Shown: positions 33,642-42,795, numbered from the stretch's first letter. The stretch: DNA of 64,000 nt from an uncultured Collinsella sp. (GCA_900544645.1 UQWG01000003.1:30861-94860), one strand, 5' to 3'. Program-made: numbers and translations. Notes: generated by a model from the sequence alone, not told the origin.

Positions 33642-34019
33642 TTACTTGAGGGTGACAGCAGCGCCAGCAGCCTCGAGCTTCTCCTTGGCAGCCTCGGCGT
33701 CCTCCTTCTTGGCACCCTCGAGAACAGCCTTGGGAGCGCCCTCGACGACCTCCTTGGCCTCCTTCAGGCCAAGGTTGGTGAGCTCACGGACGGCCTTGAT
33801 GACCTGGATCTTGTTGTCGCCGAAGCCCTCGAGCACGACGTCAAACTCGGTCTTCTCCTCAGCCTCAGCAGCGCCAGCAGCGGGAGCGGCGACAACAGCG
33901 GCAGGAGCAGCGGCGGAAACGCCGAAGGTGTCCTCGATAGCCTTGACGAGCTCGGAAGCCTCGAGAAGGGTCATTTCCTTAAGAGCATCGATGATCTCAT
34001 CGGTGGTAAGCTTAGCCAT
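33642..34019 (-). CDS. rplL: 50S ribosomal protein L7/L12
   Basis: 125 residues, the stalk protein that recruits translational GTPases. An N-terminal dimerisation helix is followed by the Ala-rich hinge (residues ~38-52) and the C-terminal domain with FDVVLEGFGDNKIQVIKAVR and GLKEAKEVVE. The start at MAKLTTDEII is preferred to an in-frame ATG eleven codons upstream. It follows rplJ, as is universal. Confidence 0.97.
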   Translation of the reverse strand: MAKLTTDEIIDALKEMTLLEASELVKAIEDTFGVSAAAPAAVVAAPAAGAAEAEEKTEFDVVLEGFGDNKIQVIKAVRELTNLGLKEAKEVVEGAPKAVLEGAKKEDAEAAKEKLEAAGAAVTLK

Positions 34020-34121
34020 TTCTAAGTCCTTTCGGTTTCCGTGTCTGTGCACGGAGATCAGTTAAAACACGGCGCGAATGCGCCAGGGGTGCGGCGTTGC
34101 CGCCGCGGGTGAAAACAGCGA

Positions 34122-34643
34122 CTAGGCTGCCTTCTGCTCGGAGACCTGCTGGATCGAACGAGCGAGACCAGAGGAAACGCCGTTGACGCAGACAGCGATG
34201 TCGCGAGCGAAACCGGAGATGAGACCGGCGATCTGGCCGAGAAGCTGATCCTTGGTGGGCAGCTCGGCGATAGCCTTAACATCATCAGCGGAAACGGCCT
34301 TGCCGTCGGAGATACCGCCCTTGATCTCAAGGACGCCCTTGGACTTAGCGGAGAAGTCCTTAAGGGCCTTAGCGGCCTCGACCGGCTCGGTCTCGTAGAA
34401 CACATAAGCGACGGGGCCGGCGAGGATCTCGTCGATCTCGGGCTGCTCCTGGTTCTTGAGAGCGATCTTGACCAGGTTGTTCTTGTAGACCTTCATCTCG
34501 GCGCCGCACTCGCGAAGCTGATGACGCAGCTCCTGAGCCTGCTTAACCGTCAGACCGTTGTAGTTGACGACGAACAGACCGGCGTTCTCGGCGATACGGG
34601 ACTCGATCTCTGCAACCTTGTCGATTTTGTACTGCTGGGGCAT
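34122..34643 (-). CDS. rplJ: 50S ribosomal protein L10
   Basis: 173 residues, the stalk base that binds 23S rRNA and L7/L12 dimers. It begins MPQQYKIDKVAEIESRI and has F--NYNGLTV-Q-QELR-QLRE-GAEMKVYKNNL. The C-terminal helix carries the L12-binding sites. The L10-L12 complex autoregulates this operon in many bacteria; here a long leader with a terminator-type hairpin precedes the gene. Confidence 0.97.
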   Translation of the reverse strand: MPQQYKIDKVAEIESRIAENAGLFVVNYNGLTVKQAQELRHQLRECGAEMKVYKNNLVKIALKNQEQPEIDEILAGPVAYVFYETEPVEAAKALKDFSAKSKGVLEIKGGISDGKAVSADDVKAIAELPTKDQLLGQIAGLISGFARDIAVCVNGVSSGLARSIQQVSEQKAA

Positions 34644-34717
34644 GAATTACACCTCCTCGAATTCTTTCCGGGCACGGTCCGCCACAAGGACGTGACGGGG
34701 GCATGTCCAAAAAGAAA

Positions 34718-34745
34718 GCCCCCGCGCTGCATGAGCGACGGGGGC
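34718..34745 (-). promoter_or_regulatory. Terminator-type hairpin in the rplJ leader (attenuator)
   Basis: On the minus strand GCCCCCGTCGC / GCGCGGGGGC with loop TCATGCA is followed by TTTCTTTTTGG. It lies inside the rplJ leader, between the candidate promoter at 34860-34888 and the ATG at 34643. It therefore has the form of a transcription attenuator, as known for L10(L12)4-responsive leaders. The antiterminator fold was not worked out. Confidence 0.65.
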
Positions 34746-34859
34746 GAGAAGACATATCTACTCGACCACCTCGGCTGGCGGGAAGTCCCATTAAGCTCGC
34801 GGGTAAGACCCGTTTGCGCCGGCTGTCTCTGGCAGCGGATTCGTGCGTGAACCGAAAGT

Positions 34860-34888
34860 ATTATGGCGGGGACCCCGGCGTCGGTCAA
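34860..34888 (-). promoter_or_regulatory. Candidate rplJ promoter
   Basis: TTGACC (34888-34883), a 17-bp spacer and CATAAT (34865-34860) on the minus strand. This is the best sigma-70-like match in the gap, giving a leader of about 210 nt. It lies 35 bp downstream (in the direction of transcription) of long inverted-repeat copy 3. Confidence 0.7.
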
Positions 34889-34922
34889 CGGGCGCGAGGA
34901 TTCGTACACAAACCCTGCATAC

Positions 34923-35052
34923 GCTCCGACCGGGAGGGGCAGGGCGAGTTTTCCGCTCGGTCAAGTCCTGGGCTCGCACGAAGGCCACATTAAGTGGCCT
35001 TCGGCTCGTGCGGAATCTACGGAAAACTCGCCCTGCCCCTCCCGGCCGGAGC
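34923..35052. repeat. Long inverted-repeat element, copy 3
   Basis: Arms 34923-34955 and 35020-35052 pair over 33 bp with one A-C mismatch. The 64-bp core (34956-35019) keeps AAGTCCTGGGCTCGCACG, CACATTAAGTG and GGCTCGTGCGGAA of copies 1 and 2. The central stem is GAAGGCCAC/GTGGCCTTC: GG/CC in copy 2 has become GA/TC here, a compensated change. It lies between the aminotransferase stop and the rplJ promoter. Confidence 0.9.
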
Positions 35053-35147
35053 TACGTTACCTTTGCTGCGAATCCTCGTGTCCGTTGAGCGACGCGCCCC
35101 ACTCATAATGCTTGGGTCGGTGGGCTGATATGTTGCGTCCCTGAGGG

Positions 35148-36284
35148 CTACAAGGTTGAAATGAAGGTGGACAGGCGGCGGAGGCCTTCGTCCAGGTTTT
35201 CGTCGGAGACGCAGTAGCTTAGGCGGATGTGGCCTTCGGTGCCGAAACAGTCGCCCGGGACTAGGGCTACGTTTGCTTCTTTGATGGCCTTGATGCAGAA
35301 ATCTTCGCTGGTTAGGCCGTACTGTTTGATGCTGGGGAAGGCATAGAAGGCGCCGGCTGGTTCTACTACGTCGAGGCCCATAGCGTTTAAGGCTGCGAGC
35401 ACGCGTTCGCGGCGGGCTCGGTAGACTTTGAGCATGGGGGTTGGGTCGACGGTCAGGGCTCGGGCTGCGGCGTCCATTTCGAAGGAGACGGCACTCGATA
35501 CTAAGTATTGGTGAGCCTTGGCGATCTCGGCGATGACGGGTGCCGCTGCCGCGAGCCAGCCCAGGCGCCAGCCGGTCATGGACCAGGGCTTGGAGAAGCT
35601 CTCGATGATGACCGTCTGTTCACGCAGCTCCGGGTGACGCTGGGCAAAGCGCTCGTAGCCATCCACATAAACCAGGCGGTTGTATACGTCGTCGCAGACC
35701 ACGTAGATGCCCGCCTGCTCTGCCACGCGCGCCACGGCGTCGAGCGAAGCCGCGTCGAGGATGCAGCCCGTGGGATTGTTGGGCGAGCAGATAACGATGG
35801 CCTTGGTCGCTGGGGTCACACAGGCGCGAAGCGCTTCCTCGTCAATCTGAAATTGCGCGGGCTCCGTATCCAAAAAGACCGCTTTGGCGTGGTTGGCAAC
35901 GACGATGCTCTCGTACAGGCCAAAGGCCGGCGTGGGGATAATGACCTCGTCGCCGGGGTTGAGCATGGCCATAAACGTTGCCGACAGGGCCTCGGTCGCG
36001 CCGTCGGTCAGGATGACCTCATCGGCAGAATACGTAAGGCCCGCATCCCCCATGTAGGCAGACAGCGCCTCGCGCAGGGCGGGGCGACCGTTGTTGGGCG
36101 GATAGTGCGTGTCGCCGCGGTCCAACGAAGCAGTCACCTCAGCGCTAATCACATCGGGCGTAGGAAAATCGGGCTCGCCGAGCGCGAGCGCAATGCATCC
36201 CGAATGCTGGGCGGCGAGCGCATTGATCCGGCGGATGCCGGAGGGCTTGAGCGTGGCAAGCGAGGTATTCATGGGCAGACGCAT
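35148..36284 (-). CDS. Class I pyridoxal-phosphate-dependent aminotransferase
   Basis: 378 residues, aspartate-aminotransferase fold type I. Y-x-PNNGRPALREA (~60), DGATEAL (~93), CSPNNPTG (~165) and the PLP lysine in SFSKPWSMTGWRLGW (about residue 230) are present, and the Arg that binds the substrate carboxylate lies in H-IRLSY (~350). It resembles the AspC/PatA group acting on aspartate or aromatic amino acids; the substrate is not determinable. AAAGGA precedes the first ATG. It lies alone, divergent from the hypothetical gene at 36378. Confidence 0.88.
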   Translation of the reverse strand: MRLPMNTSLATLKPSGIRRINALAAQHSGCIALALGEPDFPTPDVISAEVTASLDRGDTHYPPNNGRPALREALSAYMGDAGLTYSADEVILTDGATEALSATFMAMLNPGDEVIIPTPAFGLYESIVVANHAKAVFLDTEPAQFQIDEEALRACVTPATKAIVICSPNNPTGCILDAASLDAVARVAEQAGIYVVCDDVYNRLVYVDGYERFAQRHPELREQTVIIESFSKPWSMTGWRLGWLAAAAPVIAEIAKAHQYLVSSAVSFEMDAAARALTVDPTPMLKVYRARRERVLAALNAMGLDVVEPAGAFYAFPSIKQYGLTSEDFCIKAIKEANVALVPGDCFGTEGHIRLSYCVSDENLDEGLRRLSTFISTL

Positions 36285-36377
36285 GGCGTTCCTTTCGTAA
36301 GGGTTGCACTAGGATAGCGCGGCGGAGCGCCACCGGACGGTGTAACCTAAACGGAAACGGACTGGAAAGGAGATGGC

Positions 36378-37031
36378 ATGGAGGTGACCGCGCGCGGCGA
36401 TGTACCAAAAACACTGCATAACATCGCGTTTGCCAGTATTCCCGAGAGCGCCGATCTTGAGTTTTTGCTTTGCGACCTGCAGGATGCCATCGCCGCCTAT
36501 GCTCAGCTTTCTGGCACGGCGCTCCCCCGCCCGATCGATTTGGAGGCGGATGATGCCGGTGCAGTCGATGGCATGGTGCTCGCTGTTGATGATGCATTTG
36601 ATGATGAGGCTATGATCGCTGTCGAGGAGATACTCGATCGCTTTAAGAATACAGACGCGCGCGTCTATGTCGTCGTTCAGGCCCTGTCCAAAAACACCAA
36701 GCAGGCGGACGAAGCCCTCGACCGCCTATACCGGGCATGTATTCTACGTGACCTGCCATGGTGCGACGGCGTTGTCATCTGTGCCGGCAGCGGCATCGCA
36801 GCGCTTCGCCACTCCCCGCGTATGGGCCTCTTGCGTCGGCCATTTTCGGAAGCGATGGATAAGCTTGTGGGCGCTGTGCGCATGGGCTGTTCCATTGAGC
36901 ATGCGCAGCTGCTCGGCGGCGGCGATGCCGGTAGCGTCGATGTCGACGGCATGGTGCGCGTCAAGCCCGCGCTGCCCGCACCGATCTGGCGCGCCGTTAT
37001 GAGACGTCTTGCCAAACACTCAAACTGCTAA
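36378..37031 (+). CDS. Hypothetical protein
   Basis: 217 residues, cytoplasmic, no signal peptide or membrane segment. The middle (about residues 90-160) reads like an alternating beta/alpha Rossmann or flavodoxin-type fold (ARVYVVVQAL...CDGVVICAGSGI), and might be a truncated NAD(P)H/FMN-like reductase relative, but no catalytic motif is certain. GGAAAGGAG precedes the ATG. The gene is convergent with the DNA glycosylase and their stops overlap by 4 bp. It is not recognised beyond this. Confidence 0.7.
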   Translation: MEVTARGDVPKTLHNIAFASIPESADLEFLLCDLQDAIAAYAQLSGTALPRPIDLEADDAGAVDGMVLAVDDAFDDEAMIAVEEILDRFKNTDARVYVVVQALSKNTKQADEALDRLYRACILRDLPWCDGVVICAGSGIAALRHSPRMGLLRRPFSEAMDKLVGAVRMGCSIEHAQLLGGGDAGSVDVDGMVRVKPALPAPIWRAVMRRLAKHSNC

Positions 37032-37597
37032 ATCGAAGAAGCCCGCCAATCAGCGGCGCCGTTCCACCGCTCGACAAGGCGCTCCAGACGCCACGCCGCA
37101 TTGGCGGGACTTGTCGAGGGCAGGACGATGGCGGGCAGTCCGGTGCGTTCTTGTAGATAGCGCTTGTAGAGCCGGCCAGCTGTACCACCGTTGCATATCA
37201 CCTGCTCAATGGGAGCTGCGTCGGTAATGCACTCGATATGTGCCGGCACAACGTTGCGAATACTCGCGTCGCTCGAGCCCTTAATGTCGCAGCTCTCGAT
37301 CACATCCCACAGGGCCACGCCGCCGTTCAGCAGCATGGCCCGCTTGGCGGCTATCGAGGCATCGAGCGCCGCAGGCTCGCTGCCCGCCAAGAGGTCGCCC
37401 TCGTTGGGCGGCACAGGCACACCGAGGCACGCGGCCATCACCCGCCAAAAGCGATTCTGCGGGTTGCCGTAATAAAAGGCATTAGCACGCGAGAGCACCG
37501 AGGGAAACGACCCCAGCACCAAAACGCGCGAGTGCTCGTCAAACACGGGCTCAAACCCATGCTCAATATGTTGATAGCCCTCGTCGGACGCAGCCAT
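37028..37597 (-). CDS. Uracil/hypoxanthine-DNA glycosylase, UDG superfamily
   Basis: 189 residues. VLVLGSFPSVLSR (~26-38) followed by FYYGNPQNRFWR (~41-52) is the signature of the family that includes DNA-deoxyinosine glycosylases and Mug-type enzymes. The C-terminal VLPSTSPAN loop (~158) is the second UDG motif. It removes deaminated bases in base-excision repair. The N-terminal G-S-F-P replaces the canonical GxNPG of Mug, favouring the hypoxanthine group. It follows the GH13 gene by 3 bp, so the two are probably co-transcribed. Confidence 0.82.
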   Translation of the reverse strand: MAASDEGYQHIEHGFEPVFDEHSRVLVLGSFPSVLSRANAFYYGNPQNRFWRVMAACLGVPVPPNEGDLLAGSEPAALDASIAAKRAMLLNGGVALWDVIESCDIKGSSDASIRNVVPAHIECITDAAPIEQVICNGGTAGRLYKRYLQERTGLPAIVLPSTSPANAAWRLERLVERWNGAADWRASSI

Positions 37598-37600
37598 GGC

Positions 37601-38977
37601 CTAGGCCCTCAACAGATAGCGTACCTCGTAGGGCGCAAGCTCAAGAGAGCCCGCCAGCTCGACCGTGGGCACGCCGTCGGCAAGCAAATCTACAAAGGAG
37701 CCGTTGAGCTCGCCGGCGCCAAAGGTGTAAGGCTCGTCCACGGCGTTCACCGCCACGAGCACCGTCGCGTCGTCGCAGGCGCGCTCGAACAGCAGCTGCT
37801 TGTTCTGGATCACCACATTGCGATAGGCACCGTAGTTGAGAGCACGGGCCGCCGCGTCGTCGGCCGAACGAAGGTGTGCGAGCTGCGTGATGAACGCCGT
37901 CAGTTCGTTGGGCGCAGGTTCATCGAGCGCAGGGCGCAGCGCCCAGTCGCCATCGGGGCCGCCCTTTTCGCCAGCAATTCCCCACTCGCTGCCATAGTAG
38001 ACGCACGGGATGCCCGGCATGCCAAAGAGCATGCCATAGGCGGGACGCAGGCACGACTTGTCAGTGAGGATGCTTGCCAGTCGCGGCACGTCGTGGTTGT
38101 CGACAAACGACAGCAGGTGCTTGCCGCGGTAGATGCACCAGGGGTCGCCGCCAAACTGACGGTGCAGCGAGTGCGCAATCTCGAACATGTTGACCGAGTT
38201 AAAGCTGGAGTACAGGCCCTTGTAACACTCGTAGTTGGTGCAGGAGTCGAGCATCTCGTCGTTGACGATCTGGTTGTAGTCGCCGTGGAGCGTCTCGCCG
38301 ATCAGCACGAAGTCGGGCTTGAGCTCACGGGCGAAGCTATGCAGACGACGCATGAAGTCGCGGTCGAGCATATAGGCAACGTCCAGGCGCAGGCCGTCGA
38401 CGCCAAAGACCTCGGCCCAGCGGTGCACGGACTCTAGCAGGTAATCGACCACGGCAGGGTTTTGCAAGTTGAGCTTCACGAGCTCAAAATGGCCTTCCCA
38501 ACCCTCGTACCAAAAGCCGTCGCCGTAGCAGGAGTCGCCATCAAAGCTAATGTGGAACCAGTCCTTGTACGGCGAGTCCCACTTACGCTCCTGCACATCG
38601 CGGAAGGCCCAAAAGCCGCGGCCGACGTGGTTGAAGACGGCGTCGAGCACCACGCGGATGCCGTGAGCATGCAGTGTGTCGCACACGGCGGCAAAGTCGG
38701 CGTCCCCACCCAGGCGACGGTCGATATGGCGCAGGCTGCGTGTATCGTAGCCGTGACTATCGGACTCGAGCGGCGGGTTGATGAGCACAGCGCCAACGCC
38801 GAGTTTTTGCAGGTAGTCGGCCCATTGGGCAATCTTCATGATAGGAGCATCGGGGTTGGGTTCGACATCGGCGGCCTGGGCGAGCTCATCCTCGGCAACG
38901 GGGGCGGCGTTTTCGCGCGGAGCTCCGCAAAAGCCCAGCGGATAGACCTGATAGAACGTCGTCTCGTATGCCCACAT
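37601..38977 (-). CDS. GH13 alpha-amylase family glycosidase
   Basis: 458 residues without a signal peptide, so intracellular. The four GH13 regions are visible: VVLDAVFNH (~108), GLRLDVAYML (nucleophile Asp, ~200), LIGETLHGD (acid/base Glu, ~230) and FVDNHD (~295). A C-terminal all-beta domain follows. The short N-terminus and EKG-PDG-W-LRPA segment suggest a cyclomaltodextrinase/maltogenic or oligosaccharide-degrading enzyme rather than a secreted amylase. The substrate specificity is inference. Confidence 0.87.
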   Translation of the reverse strand: MWAYETTFYQVYPLGFCGAPRENAAPVAEDELAQAADVEPNPDAPIMKIAQWADYLQKLGVGAVLINPPLESDSHGYDTRSLRHIDRRLGGDADFAAVCDTLHAHGIRVVLDAVFNHVGRGFWAFRDVQERKWDSPYKDWFHISFDGDSCYGDGFWYEGWEGHFELVKLNLQNPAVVDYLLESVHRWAEVFGVDGLRLDVAYMLDRDFMRRLHSFARELKPDFVLIGETLHGDYNQIVNDEMLDSCTNYECYKGLYSSFNSVNMFEIAHSLHRQFGGDPWCIYRGKHLLSFVDNHDVPRLASILTDKSCLRPAYGMLFGMPGIPCVYYGSEWGIAGEKGGPDGDWALRPALDEPAPNELTAFITQLAHLRSADDAAARALNYGAYRNVVIQNKQLLFERACDDATVLVAVNAVDEPYTFGAGELNGSFVDLLADGVPTVELAGSLELAPYEVRYLLRA

Positions 38978-39048
38978 AGCAACCTCCCGGTAAGCTCAAC
39001 ACAACGACATCCATTGTATGCCCAGCTTGTATCCCCTCCCCCAAAATA

Positions 39049-39115
39049 AGTTGCGGTGCAATAGGGACTGTTTGCCGGGTTAATTGGGCCCAGCAGTCCG
39101 TATTTCACCGCAACT
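39049..39115. repeat. Stem-loop AGTTGCGGTG / CACCGCAACT, GGGAC-family variant
   Basis: Ten-base perfect arms enclose CAATAGGGACTGTTTGCC and an inner GGGTTAATTGGGCCC stretch. The position after the left arm (CAATAGGGACTG) resembles the CAAAGGGGACAG of the small hairpin family. It lies 17 bp after the MFS stop codon and may end that transcript. Confidence 0.6.
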
Positions 39116-39131
39116 GATGAGGAGGATGTGG

Positions 39132-40328
39132 CTAGGCGACGGGCTTTGCGCGGCGTATGGCTGGGAACATCACCGTGATGGCGAGGATGACGCCCACGGC
39201 AGCGATCGCACCGCCCGCGAAGCCGATCCAGGCGATACCGGGACCCGAAACCACGGCTCCGCCGATCGCGGTACCCGTGCCGATACCGAGGTTGAACAGG
39301 CCCGAGAAGATCGACATGGCAACGGCCGACGAATCTGCCGGCGTGTGCTTGATGAGCTCGGCCTGAAACGCCACGTTAAAGGCCGTGGCGCAGCAACCCC
39401 ACAGTGCGCAGACGGCAAGCACTGTCACGAGCGACGATGCGGCCGGCCCCATGAGCAGCAGGGCCACCGGCACGCCGGAGAGCGTGATAGCAAGGAACGG
39501 AAAACGGTGCCCGTCGAACAGGCGGCTGAACAGCCAGCTGCCCACCAAGCCGGAACAGCCAAACGCCGTCAGCGTCATGGTGATGGCGCCCGCATCGACG
39601 TGCGCGACCTGCGCCAGGAAGGGCTCGATATAGCTGTAGCTTGCGTAATAGCCGGTCGCCATGAAGACCGTGACTGCGTAGAGCGCGATGAGGAGCGGGT
39701 TCTTGAGCAGCTCGGGCAGCTGTTTGACGGTAAAGCGCTCACCCGCCGGCATGGCCGGGAACACCGCTGCCTGGTAGACGACCGCGATGGCTGAGAGGCC
39801 CCCGACCACGGCAAACGTCATGCGCCAGCCCACGGCCAAGCCAATGGCGCGACCGAGAGGCAGGCCAAAGATCTGCGCGATGGACGAGCCCGTGGCGATC
39901 ATGCTGATGGCGAGCGCGCCGTGGCGAGTGTCGACCAGGCGCGAGGCCATAATCGAGGCGACTGACCAGAACACGGCATGTGCGCAAGCGACCACCAGGC
40001 GCGCGCAGACCAGGATGGGATAGGTCGGCGCCACAGCGGACAGGAACTGACCGAGCGAGAACACGGCCAGCACGCCCAGCAGCATCCGCTTGAACTCGAA
40101 GCGCGAGGCAAACACCATGAGCGGCAACGACAGCAGCATGACGCCCCAGGCATAGACCGAGATCATGATGCCAGCTTGGGCCTCGGTGAGCGAAAACGAT
40201 GCAGCGATGTCGGTCAGCAGGCCGATGGGCATGAACTCCGACGTGTTGAATACGAACGCGCAGCAGGTGAGCCCGATGAGCGGGGGCCACTGCCTGAGCG
40301 TGATGCCGTCTTGCTTTGTTTGAGCCAT
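39132..40328 (-). CDS. MFS transporter, AraJ/sugar-efflux-like
   Basis: 398 residues with twelve predicted membrane helices. The N-terminal NTSEFMPIGLLTDIA motif (~28-42) and GIMISVYAWGVMLLSLPLM in TM2 are typical of the DHA1 subfamily that includes AraJ, SotB and YdeA arabinose/sugar exporters. The R-F-x-FKRML (loop 2-3) motif is present. The substrate is unknown. Monocistronic. Confidence 0.85.
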   Translation of the reverse strand: MAQTKQDGITLRQWPPLIGLTCCAFVFNTSEFMPIGLLTDIAASFSLTEAQAGIMISVYAWGVMLLSLPLMVFASRFEFKRMLLGVLAVFSLGQFLSAVAPTYPILVCARLVVACAHAVFWSVASIMASRLVDTRHGALAISMIATGSSIAQIFGLPLGRAIGLAVGWRMTFAVVGGLSAIAVVYQAAVFPAMPAGERFTVKQLPELLKNPLLIALYAVTVFMATGYYASYSYIEPFLAQVAHVDAGAITMTLTAFGCSGLVGSWLFSRLFDGHRFPFLAITLSGVPVALLLMGPAASSLVTVLAVCALWGCCATAFNVAFQAELIKHTPADSSAVAMSIFSGLFNLGIGTGTAIGGAVVSGPGIAWIGFAGGAIAAVGVILAITVMFPAIRRAKPVA

Positions 40329-40503
40329 ATAGGAAAACCTCTCCGATTATCTTGAGCGGTGGGCGATTATAGCAATGAGAAGTCTATAAAATGAGCAACA
40401 AAAGAATTCTTGGAAAACGATTGTTAACAGACGGCGCGCCAATTCTGCTTAGAAAGCAAGGTACGCAGGAACTCAATGTCGAAAACGCGGCTTCATCTTC
40501 GGG

Positions 40504-41331
40504 CTATCGCGCCTGCTCGGATACGCACAAGGACACCCCCATGAGCACGTCAATTTCGAGCCAACTCGCAACCGCACAATGAACTAGCAAAAGCAGCATA
40601 TAAGCAAACGCCCCATAATAAAGTCCCTCATGCACAAGCGCCGTCACTGAAAGTGCCGACGGCAGCGCCGCACTCGAAACTACCCATCCAACAAGAACCT
40701 GGATAGCGCAACTTGCAACCAGGTTCCATGCCACCAGCAGCGTTGCGGGACGCGCGATTTCTCTCCAGGAGGAACGAAGCACCGTGACCGAACGCATGAT
40801 GTAGCGTGGTGCAAACCGAATGCCTCGTAGTCCCCTCTGCTCCACGTCCGCATCTTCAATTAACACGAATACGAACGACGCGGAAAGAAGCGTCACGATT
40901 ACTGCCACCACAAGCGAGCACAACACCCCGAGCTGACTGCTCGCAAGCGAGGCAAAGACTACAATTGCCGATAAAATCAAGTGAACCAAATAAATTAGCA
41001 GCGCCCCAGAAATCTGGAGGGGAACCGTCGAGGCCAAGAGATAAACCGGAGGGGTTCGAGCAGGTTGCACCGTCTCTTTGGACCGGTCGACGGCAAATAA
41101 TGAAAAAGCCACATTCGATAGAAGCAGGTTTAAAAAGGCCGCGACCACAGTGCAAATAAGCGTAATGGACGGATTGATATAGGCGAGCTCAGTTGCAACG
41201 TTTGATACACCAATTTGAAGCGCGCTCATAACAAACAAGGGGATATATAACGCCATCGTGCAGCCACTCCGGCATTCCTTCGCCCGATCGCCCGATTCCA
41301 GAAAGACATTGAAGTTCTCTCGCAAGTTCAC
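40504..41331 (-). CDS. Predicted polytopic membrane protein
   Basis: 275 residues, about six hydrophobic segments (near 26-48, 53-76, 95-125, 130-158, 198-222, 228-262) with no recognised motif. The layout and spacing resemble the DUF624 family, which is often linked with sugar uptake genes, but this is weak. It follows the GH4 gene by 90 bp in the same orientation, so it may belong to the beta-glucoside locus. The 175 bp before the MFS gene hold nothing recognised. Confidence 0.65.
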   Translation of the reverse strand: MNLRENFNVFLESGDRAKECRSGCTMALYIPLFVMSALQIGVSNVATELAYINPSITLICTVVAAFLNLLLSNVAFSLFAVDRSKETVQPARTPPVYLLASTVPLQISGALLIYLVHLILSAIVVFASLASSQLGVLCSLVVAVIVTLLSASFVFVLIEDADVEQRGLRGIRFAPRYIMRSVTVLRSSWREIARPATLLVAWNLVASCAIQVLVGWVVSSAALPSALSVTALVHEGLYYGAFAYMLLLLVHCAVASWLEIDVLMGVSLCVSEQAR

Positions 41332-41421
41332 TCTATACCCGTTTTCTTACTAAGCAGGGCGAACGGGCGCCAATATAAACGCCGGTCCGCCCATCCATAA
41401 TTTCTAGTTTTAACGTCCAGA

Positions 41422-42795
41422 CTAGTCTGTCCAGCCGTCGATGTAGTCGCGGTTAAGCTCAAAGTACTGCGCGGCGATATCTTTCGCCAAGGAGTACGAA
41501 TTAACGAGCGGGTGCATCGCGAGGCTCTCGACAATGTCGCGCTTCGATCGGTTAACGATGCCACGCGCCACGGTGCGCTCGTAGTACTTGACGCGACGAA
41601 TCAATTCGAGGTTTCCCGCGGGCACAGAATCGGCTTCGACGCGATGCGGCACGCAGCCATCGGTGGAGATATCGCACGTTGACTCAATGACATCTGTATC
41701 GAGAAGGCCGGGGATGGCGCCATTGTTGGGGGTGCACAGGATCATCTGCTGCGTCTTGCCAGAGCGAGCAATATCCATGAAGCGGAGCGCGACACCTGCA
41801 TATCCGCCAGCATCTTTGCCGTACACGTCAAACGTCCACGGCTTGTCGCGATGAATACCCGTCTCGGCCGCCATGTAGTTGTTTTCGCGCATTCCGTACC
41901 ACTTCTCAAAGCACGCGAGGCCTTTTTCGAAGTCGTTCTCAATATCGATAGATGCAAGCTCGCTCGTCATTTCTCGATTAATTTCTTCGATTAGTTCGCC
42001 GCGCGTCTGGGGCGAAGAGAGAACGTTGGCAACGGCGCGCTCGCGATAGTAGAAATAGTATAGGTACTCATTTGGCACGCATCCGCGATTTAGGACGAGG
42101 TCCTTCTCGAAGAACCTAAGATCTGTATGAGCATATGCCCCGTCGTCGTGGATCAAGTCGGACATGATGTCCTCGCCGTCAACCGTCACATTGCGGAAGA
42201 ACGAGAGGTGGTTGAGTCCATAGCACTCGCCCTGAACCGATGCGGGATCAACGCCTTTATACTCGGCAAACTGATGCAACATGCCCGAGGGGGCATCGCA
42301 AATGCCATAAGTAAAATCATAGCCCATATCGCGTAGGGCCTGAGATACGACGCCAGCGGGATTAGTAAAGTTAAACACCTTGACGTCCGGCTTTGCGTAC
42401 TTCTTGATTAACTCGCAATACGAAGCAAGCGCAGGGACGGAGCGCATGGCAAAAGACACGCCGGCTGCGCCAGTCGTCTCTTGGCCAAGAACCCCATGCG
42501 AAAGAGCAATGCGCTCATCGCGAACGCGCATATGGTCCCCACCGACGCGAATCGTCGTGATCACGTAATCGGCGTCCTTAACGGCCTCGACTGCATCGCC
42601 CGTCAGTGAAAAATTAAGCGTGGGGCAAAGCATGCCCGAGACATGGGCGGCAAGGCCACCGTAGATGCGCAGCTTCTCGGGATCATTGTCCATAAACACA
42701 AGTTCGTCAATCCCAAGCGATGACGCCTGCTGGGCTATGCTCTTTGCCAAAAACATGGAGCGGACGCCACCGCCACCTATGACCGTAAGTTTCAT
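41422..42795 (-). CDS. Glycoside hydrolase family 4, probable 6-phospho-beta-glucosidase
   Basis: 457 residues. GH4 enzymes use NAD+ and a divalent metal. The dinucleotide site is MKLTVIGGGGVRS, the metal-binding Cys lies in GICDAPSG (~170), His in GLNHLSF (~200), and F-N-F-TNPAG (~150) is present. It hydrolyses phosphorylated sugars delivered by a PTS. The start was set at 42795; frame readable further upstream is not homologous. It is divergent from the RpiR regulator, with the EIICB transporter just beyond, so the three form one locus. Confidence 0.92.
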   Translation of the reverse strand: MKLTVIGGGGVRSMFLAKSIAQQASSLGIDELVFMDNDPEKLRIYGGLAAHVSGMLCPTLNFSLTGDAVEAVKDADYVITTIRVGGDHMRVRDERIALSHGVLGQETTGAAGVSFAMRSVPALASYCELIKKYAKPDVKVFNFTNPAGVVSQALRDMGYDFTYGICDAPSGMLHQFAEYKGVDPASVQGECYGLNHLSFFRNVTVDGEDIMSDLIHDDGAYAHTDLRFFEKDLVLNRGCVPNEYLYYFYYRERAVANVLSSPQTRGELIEEINREMTSELASIDIENDFEKGLACFEKWYGMRENNYMAAETGIHRDKPWTFDVYGKDAGGYAGVALRFMDIARSGKTQQMILCTPNNGAIPGLLDTDVIESTCDISTDGCVPHRVEADSVPAGNLELIRRVKYYERTVARGIVNRSKRDIVESLAMHPLVNSYSLAKDIAAQYFELNRDYIDGWTD

